A DNA stretch of 64,000 nucleotides from Pseudorasbora parva (lineage: Eukaryota > Chordata > Actinopteri > Cypriniformes > Gobionidae). Shown here in pieces: positions 35,168 to 47,096 of the stretch. How positions within the stretch are numbered: position 1 is the first letter of the stretch; every line of letters starts with the position of its first letter. Below the pieces are notes generated by a model. That model was given only the letters and a program-made list of their open reading frames with translations. It made no database searches and was not told the origin of the DNA. The DNA lies in the NCBI RefSeq assembly GCF_024679245.1, contig NC_090173.1, positions 53,407,806 to 53,471,805 of the forward strand, in the 5' to 3' direction. Position numbers and translations under genes: made by a program.

Positions 35168-36079
35168 GTGAGTATCATGATGTTCAAGGCTGGCCCAGAC
35201 TCTTTTAGCGCCCTAGATGAGATATTATATTGTTTCATCCCTAGCTACAACACTGGCAATAACAAACACGTTTGCACAAACACAATTGTGTGCACATGTT
35301 TGCACAAATAGTTGTTAAATAAAGGGTAAGAAGGCTATATAAAATCCAAATATAATATATCTACAGATGATAGTCTTGTTATCCAGATAACTAGTTAGTC
35401 TCATTTGCCTCTTACTGGCACTCTTATTTTTGAACATAGACTGGAAAGTTACATTATCCAAACTTTAATGTTGCTGCACTTGATGTACTACACTACAGTT
35501 ATTTTTATTTTCTATTAATATTAAACCTGTGCCTGGTCTCCCTTAAACTGCAAGTCAAAGCAATAAATCTAACCCAGTGTTCTTTTAAATTTGTCCCAAA
35601 CAATCAATATGCTCTGGGTTTGTTTAGGTGCAGTTCCCAATATGGCCTCTAGGTGACATTCAAACTCCATTTGGTGATTTAAAAACATGAAGGCTTTTAA
35701 TTCATGAATGCTTTGGACTACTGGGCTCTTTTGATAAAGACATATGATTTCATTGCTGAAATAAAAGCAAGCAACAATAAAAGTTAACAGTACAATAAAA
35801 CTAAGGTATAGAAGCTTAAATTAAATTATTTTTTTGAAGAAAAAGGCCCCCAGTATTGATACGAATACGTTAGCTATAAAGTAATGTGCTTTACATATTA
35901 CACAAGTTAATACTTCTTTAAAATAATCAGAAAAGTTTGTACTGTTTTCTGTTTATTTTGATAAATAATGGAAATGCATTTGTTTAATAAATATACTGTC
36001 ATTAAAATGTTCATTTTAAAAACAGAAAATATATATAAAAACTATCTTTGAAGGAAATGTAATGTTTATATCTATTTAA
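35168..36079 (+). other. NLR intron 2, first part
   Basis: Host intron sequence. The part near 35900-35975 is matched by the NLR-intron-like piece at 5715-5806. No gene or terminal repeats are seen. Confidence 0.5.
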
Positions 36080-36528
36080 AGGGTTAGTTCCCCCAAAAAT
36101 GAATTTTCTTTTATTAATAACTCGGAACACAGTTAAAGATATTTTAGATTTAGTGAGAGGGCTTTCTGTCCTTTGAATGTAAGTGTAAGTTGAATGTAAG
36201 TGCCCACTTGCTGTCCACGTCCAGAAGGTAATGAAAACATCATCAAAGTAGTCCATATTTGACATCAGTTGGTTAAAAATACGACTTTATTCAGCATTGT
36301 CTTCCGCGTTTGTCTTCAAACCTCAAATAAAGAATCAAACGGTCATGAATCAGTGGATTGATTCGTGATTCATATCGCCAATGTCACGTGATTTCTTAGA
36401 TACGCTGTCGGACTATATCTAAAATATCTTAAACTGTGTTCTGAGGATGAACGGAGGTCTTACGGGTGTGGAACGACATTGGGGTGAGTCATTAATGAAG
36501 GAAATTTCATATTTGGGTGAAATGACCC
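36080..36528. repeat. TTTAA-flanked MITE (AGGGTTAGTT type)
   Basis: Left AGGGTTAGTTCCCCCAAAAA, right TTTGGGTGAAATGACCC, an imperfect inverted pair flanked by TTTAA (36075-36079 and 36529-36533). One of the most abundant MITE types in cyprinids (Angel-like, by memory). Confidence 0.8.
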
Positions 36529-37200
36529 TTTAATATTGGCTTAACAGTACTAACAATAATTGTGATATTTTATCATATGATTAATACCATATTTTTAATA
36601 TGATGGTTTCATTATAAATAAGGTGATCATCTCTAAGGTGGACACGCAACGCAATAAACTATATTAAACATCTGAATCTAATCTTGTCATGTCACCAAAT
36701 GGAAAAGTCAGCGGCTGTTTATTATCATGTTAATTATTGTGTCTTTAGTACGGTGACCATATTTTGATTACCGAAAACCAGGACACTCGGCCTGCCAATG
36801 AGATACTCAAAGTATGCCCCATCTGTATGTAGGGCTGGGCGATAAAAAGATAACGATAATTATCACAATATAATTTTTCTCGATAAAACGATAACAACAG
36901 TTCGATAAATTCTCGATATAATGCTTATGCGTTATGCGTAATGCTGCGCATGCGTATTGCAGACCGGGCTTCTGGGTGCTGCACGTGCTGTGGTTTACAG
37001 TCAGTGGCTGACAGGCTTGGAGGATCGGAGTGAAAAGGAGCGAGAAAAATTTGCAATAGTGAAGAAAATGCCTTCACGACCAGCTCGGAGGACACAGATA
37101 TCATTGACAAGTTAGTTCGCTCAACTTCAGTGGTTTGGAGATATTTTGGCGATCCCATCTGACATAAATCAGAGCGACGTACGTGGACTGCTTGCTTATG

Positions 37201-37470
37201 GTAAATGGTAAATGGACTGCATTTATATAGCGCTTTCAACAGACCCTATGGCCATCCAAAGCGCTTTACATATCGCCTCACATTCACCCATTCATACACC
37301 GACGGCGATGTCAGCCATGTAAGGCACCATCCAGCTCATCGGGAGCAGCTGGGGTTAGGTGTCTTGCTCATGGACACCTCGACACTTGGTCAGATGGAAC
37401 CGGGGATCGAACCACCAACCTTCTGGTTTGTAGACAATCTACATGAACCACTGAGCCACTGCCGCCCGAT
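37201..37470 (-). repeat. tRNA-derived SINE with L2-like tail
   Basis: Read on the minus strand, it begins GGGCGGCAGTGGCTCAGTGG, whose TGGCTCAGTGG is an RNA polymerase III A box, followed by GGTTCGATCCC, a perfect B box. The body ends AAAGCGCT...GCTATATAAATGCAGTCC, the tail used by L2-type LINEs, and then (TTACCA)n. It is a dead-end passenger mobilised by LINE proteins; it lies in the coding remnant of hAT B. Confidence 0.85.
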
Positions 37471-37888
37471 CATAGGTTTACGTTCACCACACAGAATTGA
37501 ATTATTAAATGATCGTGCTTCTTCGAAGTTCTTCCATATAACATTGAGCCCAACACAGCGGTAAATCTACATTAACTACATTCACGTACAGCAAAGGGTT
37601 GTCACCTTGTTAGTTGAAGTGGGTTACTTACGAGCTAACGTTACCAAACTATAATCACTAAAACATCAGACTTGTACATCGCTATCATAATTGTTGGTCT
37701 TTGGTGATGTATTAATGACTTCGCATCGTCTGTGTCAAAAGATAAATAATTTCATCCGATGTTTACAATGAATAAAATAGACTAGACAGCCCTTACTGGA
37801 GTTACACATCTACTGAACTTTGCTCTCTCCCGACCAGCCCATTGCCAGTGAGATACGTGCGCATGTGTGTGTGTGTGTTTGTGTGTGT

Positions 37889-38888
37889 AGGCCTGTCACG
37901 ATAACAAATTTTGCTGGACGGTAAATTGGCCAAGAAATTATTGCGATAAACTATAATGTTGTTCTGAGACCATTTTCATCTAAAATAATGATAATGGCAT
38001 AAAAATGCAGGTACACCTTTTCAAAGATTAATAAACTTTAATTTCTAAAGACTATTTAACACTAAAAATGGAAAACATGTTAAATAACCACAAAAAACTG
38101 CAACGGATGATTGTGTTTTAGGAGCATATTAGGGGCGGCACGGTTCACAAAACTCACGGTTCGGTTCGTATCAATGTTTTAGGGTCACAGTTTTCCGTTC
38201 TCTATAGTTTTTGTTTTTGTTTTTTTAAAATCCAGAAATGTACTTCAGCATATGATATATTAATTATCCACAATTTAGGATACAGTATTAAAAAAAAAAA
38301 GTTATATCATAGCCTAATCATGCACAAACTGAACTTGAGCATCTCTGAGGAAAGTGATGTTTTGATATAGCTGGAGAGAAGACATTGATGACATGCTTTT
38401 CATTGATTTAGCAAAAAAGGAGAATGTGTATTGCTATCTCTACAGGAACTTGTGTGCCTTTTTATCACACAAAGATTGAACTGAAGAATTAAATTGCGTT
38501 TATTAAACGTCAGTATAGCTTTAAGCCTCGTCTATACACCATGCGTCCGCTCGAGCACGGGGTGCGCGCGGCTAAAATGACGTCGACGCGGAGTACGCGA
38601 GACCCCATTTCGCTTGGCGTTGTGCACGTCAAATTTCGTAACTTTGCGTGTGGCTCCGCGACCGAAGAGCCATGAGTTCCAGACAAATCTGCTGGCCGAG
38701 AATGACGTCTCATCACGCCGCACCCGCGTCGAGTATAAACACCTCCCCAAACGGACGAGGCGCGCGCAGTCAACGAGAGAGACGAGGAAAACAAAAAAGC
38801 ATGCAAATGGCAATTATCGCGGCCAGAAAAATTATCGAGCTCAGTTTTTTCTCGTGCGATTAATTGATTTATCGACTATCGCGACAGG

Positions 38889-38891
<3 letters not shown>
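37889..38891. mobile_element. hAT MITE, 1.0 kb, inserted in (TG)n
   Basis: Begins AGGCCTGTCACGATA and ends TATCGCGACAGGCCT. GTGTGTGT stands on both sides, an 8-bp duplication within a (TG)n tract (37862-37888 and 38892-38969). Another hAT-like terminus (GGGCGGCACGGTTCAC) lies inside at 38132, and the GC-rich part 38520-38780 has no recognised origin. No transposase domain was found. Confidence 0.8.

Positions 38892-38969
<78 letters not shown>
38892..38969. repeat. (TG)n microsatellite
   Basis: TG run continuing the tract left of the hAT MITE at 37889; the element split one microsatellite. Confidence 0.95.
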
Positions 38970-41164
38970 TGCACGGTGGACCAATCCACTGTAAGGCAAG
39001 AAAGGGGGGACTCTTAACTTAAGACGCATTATATATATAACGATATTATTGATATATAGTCAGGGCCGGACTGGGACATAATTTCAGGCCGGGAAATCCT
39101 ACTCCCATCCAGGCCATCCTATGTACCCAAATAAAATTTTGAAACACGGACAACCATATTTTTTCTCTAAATTACATTTATTTCACAGTACGACCATAAC
39201 ATAAAAACATCAACAACCAACCTAAAAGTAAGGCAGTCCTAATATCAAATGGGTCTGCACGTAACGTTTTAGAAGCATTTACTCTAGAAGTCCAAAGCTG
39301 TTACTACCTCTCTACTTCTCACTCATAAATGTATATAAACTGCAGAAGAGAGGTTCAACAAAAATGTTAGCTTAATAGGACAGCAGGTTGCGCATGACTT
39401 CGCTGCTCTCAGCAACTTTGTCAATAATGTTGTCAGTGTCAATTCCAACAAGTATCTTCCTCTCTGTTGACATTAACATGAAAGTTCATTTACACTATAG
39501 CTATCCAAAGTAGACATCTTTAGCCTTTTCCAGTGTGTTGCCAAATTTGTCAGCTTCTCCACTGTGGCTCGATCATCAAAGTTGATCAAATATTTGCTTA
39601 GTTCCACTAGAGCTGATTTTGGGAGCCCATTTTGTTGTATTTCAGCAAATTTTAAAAAAGTTTTAGGATCCATGCAGGCAAAATCTGAACACAGACTTGC
39701 ACTTGCTGTGTATCGGCGGTAGATGCTCTCTTGGACAGTGTCCATGATGATGTTGTGGACTTTGACTCTGTATTCTATCAAAGAATCTGAAAGTGGCTCA
39801 TCCTCTGCCATCTCATCTGGCATGGCTTTCTTTTTTCTTTGCCTTTTTTCTGGGAGGGCAGTTTGAACTTCAAAGTCACAATCATCCTGCTCCTGTAGAT
39901 TGCTGTTTGCCCACTGTACAAATGTATCTGCTGCACTTTTAACACCTTCAAAATCCTGGCCAAACCTTTTCAAGTTTTCTTCAGCTCCCATTACCATGAG
40001 TTGAGCAGTTAACAAGTCCATGCCACTCGTCTGAAGGTACTTTGACAGTGGTGTAGTTTGAGCAAATATTCGAAGAAAAATCTGCGCTATGAGTATGGTT
40101 TCATATCTGAGTAATGCCTCCATGTAACCTCTGGTTTTCACTCTCACAGTCGGCTGCAGTGTATTGTCTTTCTCCATCTTTGCCATGGTGGTAGCAAGGT
40201 CAATGAAAATTGCCACCTCAGGATTTCCAAAATGTCCAAAAACTTTGCGTAAGGCTTGGTCTTTGGTCCACCACCGTGTTTCTCCTATTTGAGAAATATG
40301 TCTGTGTCTCCTGTCCTCACTGACCTCCTCCCACACTTTCATGTGTTTGTAGGACTCGCGTATGAATGTGGCGATGTCATTTAGCAGGGAGAAAAGAGAT
40401 GCACTTGACACCATAATTCCAGTTGTGTCTGCCAACACAAGGTTAAGAATATGTGCATAACACCAAACATGGACTTGTGCTGGTGCCTCTTGTTTAAGAA
40501 GTGCAGAAAATCCTTTGTACTGCCCTTACATGTTTGTAGCCCCATCTGTTGAGTTGCCAATGCATTTCTTGATGTCAATGCCAGTTTTTTCCAAAACTTT
40601 TTTCAGCAAAACAACCAGATTTTCTCCAGTAGAGGACTGACAGTCGATTACAGCAATTAGTTTCTCATTGATGACATCAGTCAAATATCTGAGTACAATG
40701 GCACACTGATTCTTCGATGTCAAATCTTGTGTTGTGTCCAATTGTACAGAATACATTCCAGCTTCCTTAACTTCTTTAGCAATGCTTTGTTGGATTGAGA
40801 GACTGCTAACACTAATGACTTTGTTAACTGTTGTCTTTGATCCTCTTCCTTTACGCCCACCTTCATGCAGCTTTTTACTCTTTTCAATGCATTCACTGAC
40901 ATGTCCTTGCAGACAGGCATCATATTTGCTCAGCAGCAGAATTAATTCTAAAAAATGTCCATGATCTAAAGTCAAGTCTTCTAAGGAATAAGCACTCTCG
41001 TGTTCATCACCATGATAACTAAGGCCCCGCTTTCCAATGACCTTGATGACATTAATCACACGTTCCATGACCTGTCGCTTCTTCCTTACTTGATCTCGAT
41101 GTGCTGATATCTGTTTTTCTGTCAGTAGACTACCTATATCTCCCTTGTTTTCCCTGAGAAAATA

Positions 41165-42798
41165 CAGTCCCTGACAAAAGTCTTGTCGCTTGTGTACAAA
41201 TTGACCTAAAGTGCCGCTGAAATATATTTCTAATCAAGATTTTTTTTTTTACAAGAAATGGCTCATTTTCATCCCACCAGCTTTTGTGATAATGTTTCAG
41301 TGAAAAACTAAACTTTCAAAAAGTATTCTAATATTCACAGCTTGGTAAAGCCCATTGAGTCAATTTTTGCAAAGACATAAGTGTTGTCGCCTTGTCATAT
41401 GAGCTTCACCTGTGACTAATAATGGATCAATTAGGTCTCAAGTGTGTATAAAAAGAACCCCAGTATACTAGACCTTCACATCAACTTTAACTAGACCTCT
41501 GCAAACATGCCTAAGATTCACCCAGAGACTAAAGTTTTGAGGCTGAAGACCAGATCCCCTGCTGATGTGGCAGACACCTTCAATGTGACTCAGCGTCAAG
41601 TACAGAGGATAAAAAAAAGATTTGAAGAGACTGGAGACGTTTTTGACAAGCCCAGGTCAGGCAGACCCCGCAAGACAACTGCTCGAGAGGACCGTTTGTT
41701 GGCTCAAAAATCCAAGGCCAGCCCATTTTCCACTGCAGCAGAGCTCCACGAGACCTGGTCACCTGAAATCCCTGTGTCAACCAGAACAGTTTGTAGGATT
41801 CTGTCTCGAAATGGCCTCCATGGTTGAATCAGTGCCCAGAAGCCAGCACTAAACAAAAGACAATTGAAAAACCGTGTGGCATTTGCCAAGGCCCACAGCC
41901 TGCTAAAAGGATGGACGCAGGAAAAGTGGCAGAAGGTGGATTTTTCAGATGAATCTTCTGTTGAATTACACCACAGTCACTGCAAATATTGCAGGAGACC
42001 TACTGGAGCCAGAATGGATCTGAGATTCACCCAGAAAACAGTGAAGTTTGGTGGCGGAAAAATCATGGTCTGGGGTTACATCCAGTATGGGGGTGTGCGA
42101 GAGATCTGCAGGGTGGAAGGCAACATCAATAGTCTAAAATACCAAGAAATCTTAGCTACCTCTTATATTCCCAACCATAAAAGAGGCCAAATTCTGCAGC
42201 AGGACGGTGCTCCATCGCATACTTCCATCTCCACATCAAAGTTCCTCAAGGCGAAGAAGATCAAGATGCTCCAGGATTGGCCAGCCCAGTCACCAGACAT
42301 GAACATCATTGAGCATATGTGGGGTAGGATGAAAGAGGACGCATGGAAGACGAAACCAAAGAATATTGATGAACTCTGGGGGGCATGCAAGACTGCTTTC
42401 TTAGCTATTCCTGATGACTTCATCAATAAATTGTATGAATCCTTGCCAAACCGCATGGATACAGTCCTTCAAGCTCATGGAAGTCATACAAGATATTAAA
42501 TTTGAATCTCATAGCACCACAACTTAATTTGCTGACATATTTTTGTATTTGCAGTAAATTTGTTCAATTTCTGTATAGGCGACAACTTTTGTCTTGCCAA
42601 AATTTGACCTTTCTGTCTTGATTAAATGATAAATATTTTTTCTATGAAAATTATTTATTTCAGTGCATTAAACATCATTTGGGAGGGTTTAAGCTTTTCA
42701 TATGAGCTATTTCTAACACCAATTAATTAATTAAAAGTCAGGTTAATATCAGGTATTTCTAGAAAATAGATAAGCGACAAGACTTTTGTCAGGGACTG
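41165..42798 (+). mobile_element. Tc1/mariner element, DD35E type
   Basis: Begins CAGTCCCTGACAAAAGTC and ends GACTTTTGTCAGGGACTG, flanked by TA on both sides (41163-41164, 42799-42800). The TA lies in a Tyr codon of the hAT C transposase; removing the element restores that frame. Length 1634 bp, with a single-exon transposase. Confidence 0.93.
41507..42499 (+). pseudogene. Tc1/mariner transposase with one nonsense codon
   Basis: ATG at 41507 (M-P-K-I-H-P-E-T). An N-terminal helix-turn-helix half with G-R-P-R-K-T is followed, in the same frame but after a TGA at 41825-41827, by the DDE half: Asp in V-D-F-S-D-E-S, Asp in Q-Q-D-G-A-P-S-H-T, Glu in D-M-N-I-I-E 35 residues later. The spacing is DD35E instead of the usual DD34E. 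The stop at 42497-42499 follows H-T-R-Y. A single substitution explains the break, so the copy is young. Confidence 0.9.
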
Positions 42799-44684
42799 TA
42801 GGCCTCTGCACTCTCTCTGTGGATTTTGCTCCCTTCGTGCTCAGAAATTATTTGATGAACATGCGTCCATGCACTCATTCCACCTTTGATAAATGAACTA
42901 TCACTTGGTATTCCTTACTATTTGATCACACTCATAGATGACAAATGTGACCATACACCGTTACTATTTTTCAATTAAATAAGTGTTCTATATTTTAGTT
43001 TAATAATGTTTATTGAATATTTTTAAGAGATCTATAGGCTACTAAATAGGCTACTACTGCATAAGTAATGACCACTTAAAATATGTTTCTTTTAATATTT
43101 GTTAGTATTTATATTTCAATTTGTGTAGTAATTAAGGTTAAAATAGAGAATTCCAATTCAAAGCGGCAAATTAGATTCATTTTATTGCTTAAAAAATAAT
43201 AATGTTAATTTGTAATGCCATAATAGTTGCCTTATGGCTTTTTAATAAATGTATCTAATCTAGTCTTTCATTTGAATAAATATTTAGATATGATCAAACA
43301 CTAGATTTCTTTAAATGTGAAATTTTAAAACGTTAATAACTTATGCATCATATTAGGACTTAGTATCCTAATATTTTTTATGAATAATGATACTTATATA
43401 AGCACACACAAGTGAATATTAATGAATGCGAGCACATTTAAATTGAACCAAGAAACGTTTATAGTGCTAAAATAGTGATAAGACAAACTAATGTTTCCTT
43501 ATTATGTACAGTATAAGCTATATACTACATATGAATTGATACTAAATTAAGTGCGAAATATACCCCCCCCCACCCCCCCAAAAAATCTCACTCCAACCTG
43601 AACATAAAAGTTGGCAACCCTGCCTTATTGTCATTTGTTTGCCTATCTACCTGTTTTAGTAAAAATCTAAGTGTGATATTCATGACAAAAGTATTGTAAT
43701 ACTATTGACATACTATTTATTATATTTATGTTGTTGATTTTATCTTAAAATTACTTAAATATCCAACATTTAGCAACACTATATTTCATACAATACGTCA
43801 AATAAAAAAAAAATTATAATATTTTATTTCTACCTGTCATCTCATTCCCTGGCTGAATCTGATGCGGAATCATTGCATCACAGCTAGTGCTAGGTTGACT
43901 GTCTCCACCACCTTCATTTGATAAAAAAGGAAAAAAAGTTTTAAACCTCACAAATGGGCAGACATAATTATCTAAATTATCTAATAACATTTTATTGCAT
44001 CATTTTTTGTTGATGTCTGCACTATCACTTCTATCTCCCTGCTCCCAGTACCCATATAAATGTTAATATTTGTCTGCTAAATTACTAATGTAACTTGACG
44101 CTAAATAATATTAATATACTTTAGCATACAGAAAGTATTTTGAGTGACGAACGATAGATAGTATTAGGGACGCTACCGCAAACATTTGCTAATACTAAGT
44201 TGACAATGAAAAAGCTGCTGTATATTTACAGATGAAACCTACCTGCACTTGAAGCCCTGAACAGGTCTGTGATTTTGCAACATTTTGCTGCTTCTTCTTG
44301 TAGGGCTTTCTTTTTTTTTTTTTGCCCTTCCCCTCTCTGCTCCACCAGGCCGCTTTCTCTCCATCTTCGGGTGCTGCTGCTCGCTGCTGTTTATGTGTTT
44401 GTCTGAGCGTAAAGTTGAATCGTTCGTAGCATTGCTAGTCAAGACTAACAGATTCAAGATTTTATTTTCTATTATTATTATTATTATTTATTTATTGAAT
44501 GATGAATTTGAAAGGGTTCGCTTTGGTAAATGTAGTAATATAAATATATATATATAATATACATTTATCGTGATATATATATCGATATCGACTGATATGG
44601 AAAATTATATTGTGATAACTTTTTTGGGCCATATCGCCCAGCCCTATCTGTATGGATAGAAAATTGTTATTTTAGGGTCAGGAC

Positions 44685-45319
44685 TAGCCTGAATGCCAGC
44701 TGAACTTAGCCCCGCCCACAACATTTTTAGGTCGGGCAGTTCGGTCTGGCCTCGCTCCATAGAGGAGTAATTCTGGCTAAACAGAAACTGTTCAGACCAA
44801 TGAAATCATCAGGGCGGGCTTTAGACGATGACGGACAGATGATCAACAGTAACGTAATCATGCACGTCATCAAAGGGGCTTGGGTTATATTTGTTCAAAT
44901 CCTAAACAGAGCTTGTTTGTTTATGCATTCACCTTCACAATTTCTCTCAGAAATGATGATCATGTTGGGTAAGTACTCTGTGTACGAAAAAAATGGCTTT
45001 TGGGGGGTAAAATGTGTGTTATTTTGGCAAGGTTGCCTGCTAATATTTAAACTCATGGGTCTATATATCACATAATTGTCGCTTCAACCTGCGGACATAG
45101 AAAACAACCCGCAGGAAAAAAAACGCGGACTTGGCAACACAGTGCAATTGAGCTCTGTCGACATTTGACAATAGGTCACTCTGTTGCTCTGATTGGTTGT
45201 AGCTCTATCCAATTGATGTCTTTCCTGGTTCGATTAAAACACGCCTCATAATCACAGCCCAATGGAGCAGTTTCAGACTCATATTCTGACTAGAACTGAG
45301 TATGACCACGTCAGGCTAG
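44685..45319. repeat. hAT MITE with 8-bp duplication
   Basis: TAGCCTGAATG at the left and GTCAGGCTA at the right, flanked by GTCAGGAC on both sides (44677-44684 and 45320-45327). It sits in the right arm of the outer MITE 36749-45357. Confidence 0.8.
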
Positions 45320-45543
45320 GTCAGGACAGGACTTGAACTGGACGTGTGGTCACTCTAGCCTTTAGCCCAAACAGCAAGTGCACCTTTTACCACAAATACT
45401 TTTACATGTCCTTCTGTTATTGAAAAACTATAGCTTAAATACTGAAAATCATTAGGAAGACCTTTGTTTCAAAATATAGACAGTAATTTTACATTTAACA
45501 GAGCAGACAAATATTCTGAAATATTTCTGTTTTTTGTTCTCAG

Positions 45544-45666
45544 TATCAACAACAGGAAAAGAAAGAGAGCAGCTTCTCCAGTGTCCGACTGTTTGTCCAA
45601 GTGGAGTAACAACCCCACGCATGAGCACCCACAATTCAGTGCTGGAGCAGTGACCTTTGACCCTGT
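45544..45666 (+). CDS. NLR gene, short third exon
   Basis: Acceptor TTCTCAG at 45537-45543 and donor GTGAGT from 45667. The 123-bp exon keeps phase 2 on both sides and reads N-R-K-R-K-R-A-A-S-P-V-S-D-C-L-S-K-W-S-N-N, ending T-F-D-P-V. It is thus a one-unit version of the preceding exon: same R-A-A-S-P-V-S opening, one degenerate repeat, same end and same donor context. An exon duplication is the obvious origin. The N-R-K-R-K-R stretch could act as a basic signal, but that is speculation. Confidence 0.8.
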
Positions 45667-45889
45667 GTGAGTATCAACAAACACTGAATGCACAAAGTTA
45701 AAGGGATAGTTCACCCAAAACTGAAAATGTGATGTTTATCTGATTACCCTCAGGGCATCAGATGTAGGTGTTTTTTGATTCTTCGGTAGAACACAAATGA
45801 AGATTTTTAACTCAACCATTGCTGTATAATTCGTGTCACTGGGGTGTATTTCTATGAGAGTAAAAAACAGACATACGAATCCATATTAA

Positions 45890-47069
45890 AGGGGGGGGGA
45901 AACACTGAGTTTCAGTCAATCTCATGTCAATCTTGAGTACCTATAGAGTAGTATTGCATCCTTCATATCTCTGAAAAGTCTTTAGTTTTATTATATTTAT
46001 AAAAGAAAGGTAGGCTGTACCGAGTCTTTCCGGAAAAAAACGAGCGGCTGGAGGCGTATCGAGTGGGCGGAGCTAAAGAATGACGAGCGCAAAGCGGTGA
46101 CGTCCTCAAGCGTGGAGAAACCCCATGGCTATCGATTTCAGCTAATTGATTTAAGATCCAGAATCAGATCCGGAGGCTGAAATAAATTGAACAGGAGAAA
46201 CAGCAGCAGCAGGACGTCCGTCTCTGTGGTATGTACTGTATTTAGTGGCCTGTCAACATTTGTGTGTTTACTCGCAGCTTATGAGGACATGAGGACATTT
46301 ATGGACTATTGTATGCGACTAAACCTTAGCAGTAGCAAGTAAAACGGTTTTGCACGTCAGACTAGTGTAACGTTTTACACAGAACAACAATGGACTAACC
46401 GTTAGCGCATTTGAATGACGAAGCACGCGATCGTGTCGTTTACTGATGTTTACTCACGTGACGATAAGCAACAGCATAGACATTTGAAGCAGTTTTACTC
46501 ACCGGCTGCTTCCAAAGCAGGACCGAACCTTTATCGCTGGGACCGCTCCGTCAAAAACACACTTCTTCACATTTCTTTGGTATGATTCGGTGAAGTCCTG
46601 TGACAGCAGTGGCGTGGAAATCCACTTTTGTGACGCGACTGAAGCCTGATGTTGTGAAGCTTCCCATCATTTCTGCATTCAAATTGGTTCAAATGCAGCG
46701 CTGCCTTCCCGGAATGCTGTGCTGAAGAGTTGAAGTCGCTCGACGTCACCCACAGGAATAAAGTGGAGCGCGGTGCGGAGTGTTTACGGCATGCATTTCC
46801 TCTCTCGCTCTAGTAACACGAGCGTGCGCCCTACTGGGAGAAGAGCCCGTACGGCCCATACAAGGACCTTCCGCTCTATTAACGTCAAGTAGACCCATAC
46901 TTGAAAAAAACTCTCCGAAACTTGTGAGAAATCGGAAGGAATATTTTTAACACAGAAATACTCCATCAAACGTCCAACATTAGTTTTTGAAACTTTGTCT
47001 ATGTTAAGGATGGGAATCTTTAACAGTGTAAAAAGCTCAGTATGCATGAAACAGCATTTCACCCCCTCT
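45890..47069. mobile_element. TTAA-flanked MITE, 1.2 kb, first copy
   Basis: Starts AGGGGGGGG and ends TTTCACCCCCTCT with TTAA on both sides (45886-45889, 47070-47073). Joining the flanks restores the surrounding repeat. An inverted second copy lies at 48305-49580. No coding domain. Confidence 0.8.
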
Positions 47070-47096
47070 TTAAACCCTGTGGCTCGTGGTGACACA

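Larger units (their letters stand above)
39372..44364 (-). pseudogene. hAT transposase (zinc finger MYM-type-like), broken
   Basis: The first exon (44364-44243) reads M-E-R-K-R-P-G-G-A-E-R-G-R and ends at a GTAGGT donor; a second small exon (about 43911-43834) has matching splice signals. The long exon starts right of the Tc1 element (F-I-K-G-G-M-S-A-W near 42880), is cut by Tc1 at 42798, and resumes in frame at 41162 (F-L-R-E-N-K-G-D-I). It includes the Y-S-V-Q-L-D-T-T core with a catalytic-type Asp, then T-D-G-A-T-N, C-Y-A-H, and a dimerisation tail. A TAA at 40526-40528 and a frameshift near 39473 add breaks; the natural end is at 39372. Domains fit the TTF/ZMYM1-like hAT branch. Confidence 0.82.
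39061..44450 (-). mobile_element. hAT element C with a ZMYM/TTF-type transposase
   Basis: The 3' terminus CAGGGCCGGACTGGGAC at 39061 is a classic hAT end, and a transposase gene runs leftwards to within 310 bp of it. The opposite terminus was not found; it should lie between the first exon (44364) and the end of hAT B (44646), so the right boundary is approximate and the end may be lost. Confidence 0.75.
36830..44646. mobile_element. hAT element B with 8-bp duplication
   Basis: Starts TAGGGCTGGGCGATA and ends ATCGCCCAGCCCTA; the flanks TCTGTATG (36822-36829 and 44647-44654) are a perfect 8-bp duplication. A remnant at about 37020-37190 (read V-W-R-Y-F-G-D) looks like the BED zinc-finger start of its transposase; the rest has been replaced. 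It carries a SINE, a hAT MITE, another hAT (C) and a Tc1 element. Confidence 0.88.
36749..45357. mobile_element. Outer hAT MITE, now 8.6 kb through later insertions
   Basis: Ends TACGGTGACCATA and TGTGGTCACTCTA form the inverted pair; the flanks GTCTTTAG (36741-36748) and GCCTTTAG (45358-45365) are an 8-bp duplication with one mismatch. The NLR-intron-like copy at 15270-15300 runs straight across this point, so it is the empty site. Its own sequence is only about 80 bp on the left, about 30 bp between the inner elements and about 30 bp on the right; the rest is nested transposons. Confidence 0.75.

Noticed and set aside
37430..37470. tRNA gene suggested by good A and B boxes
   Set aside because: The sequence continues into a SINE body with an L2-type tail and cannot fold as a complete tRNA; it is a tRNA-derived SINE head.
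44650..44700. Right terminus of hAT C near GGTCAGGACTAGCC
   Set aside because: The sequence does not match the complement of CAGGGCCGGACTGGG, and the bases belong to the outer MITE and the 8-bp duplication of the next MITE.
44685..45319. 91-codon plus-strand frame at 44800 as a small protein
   Set aside because: It lies wholly inside a MITE with an 8-bp duplication, and no family is recognised.
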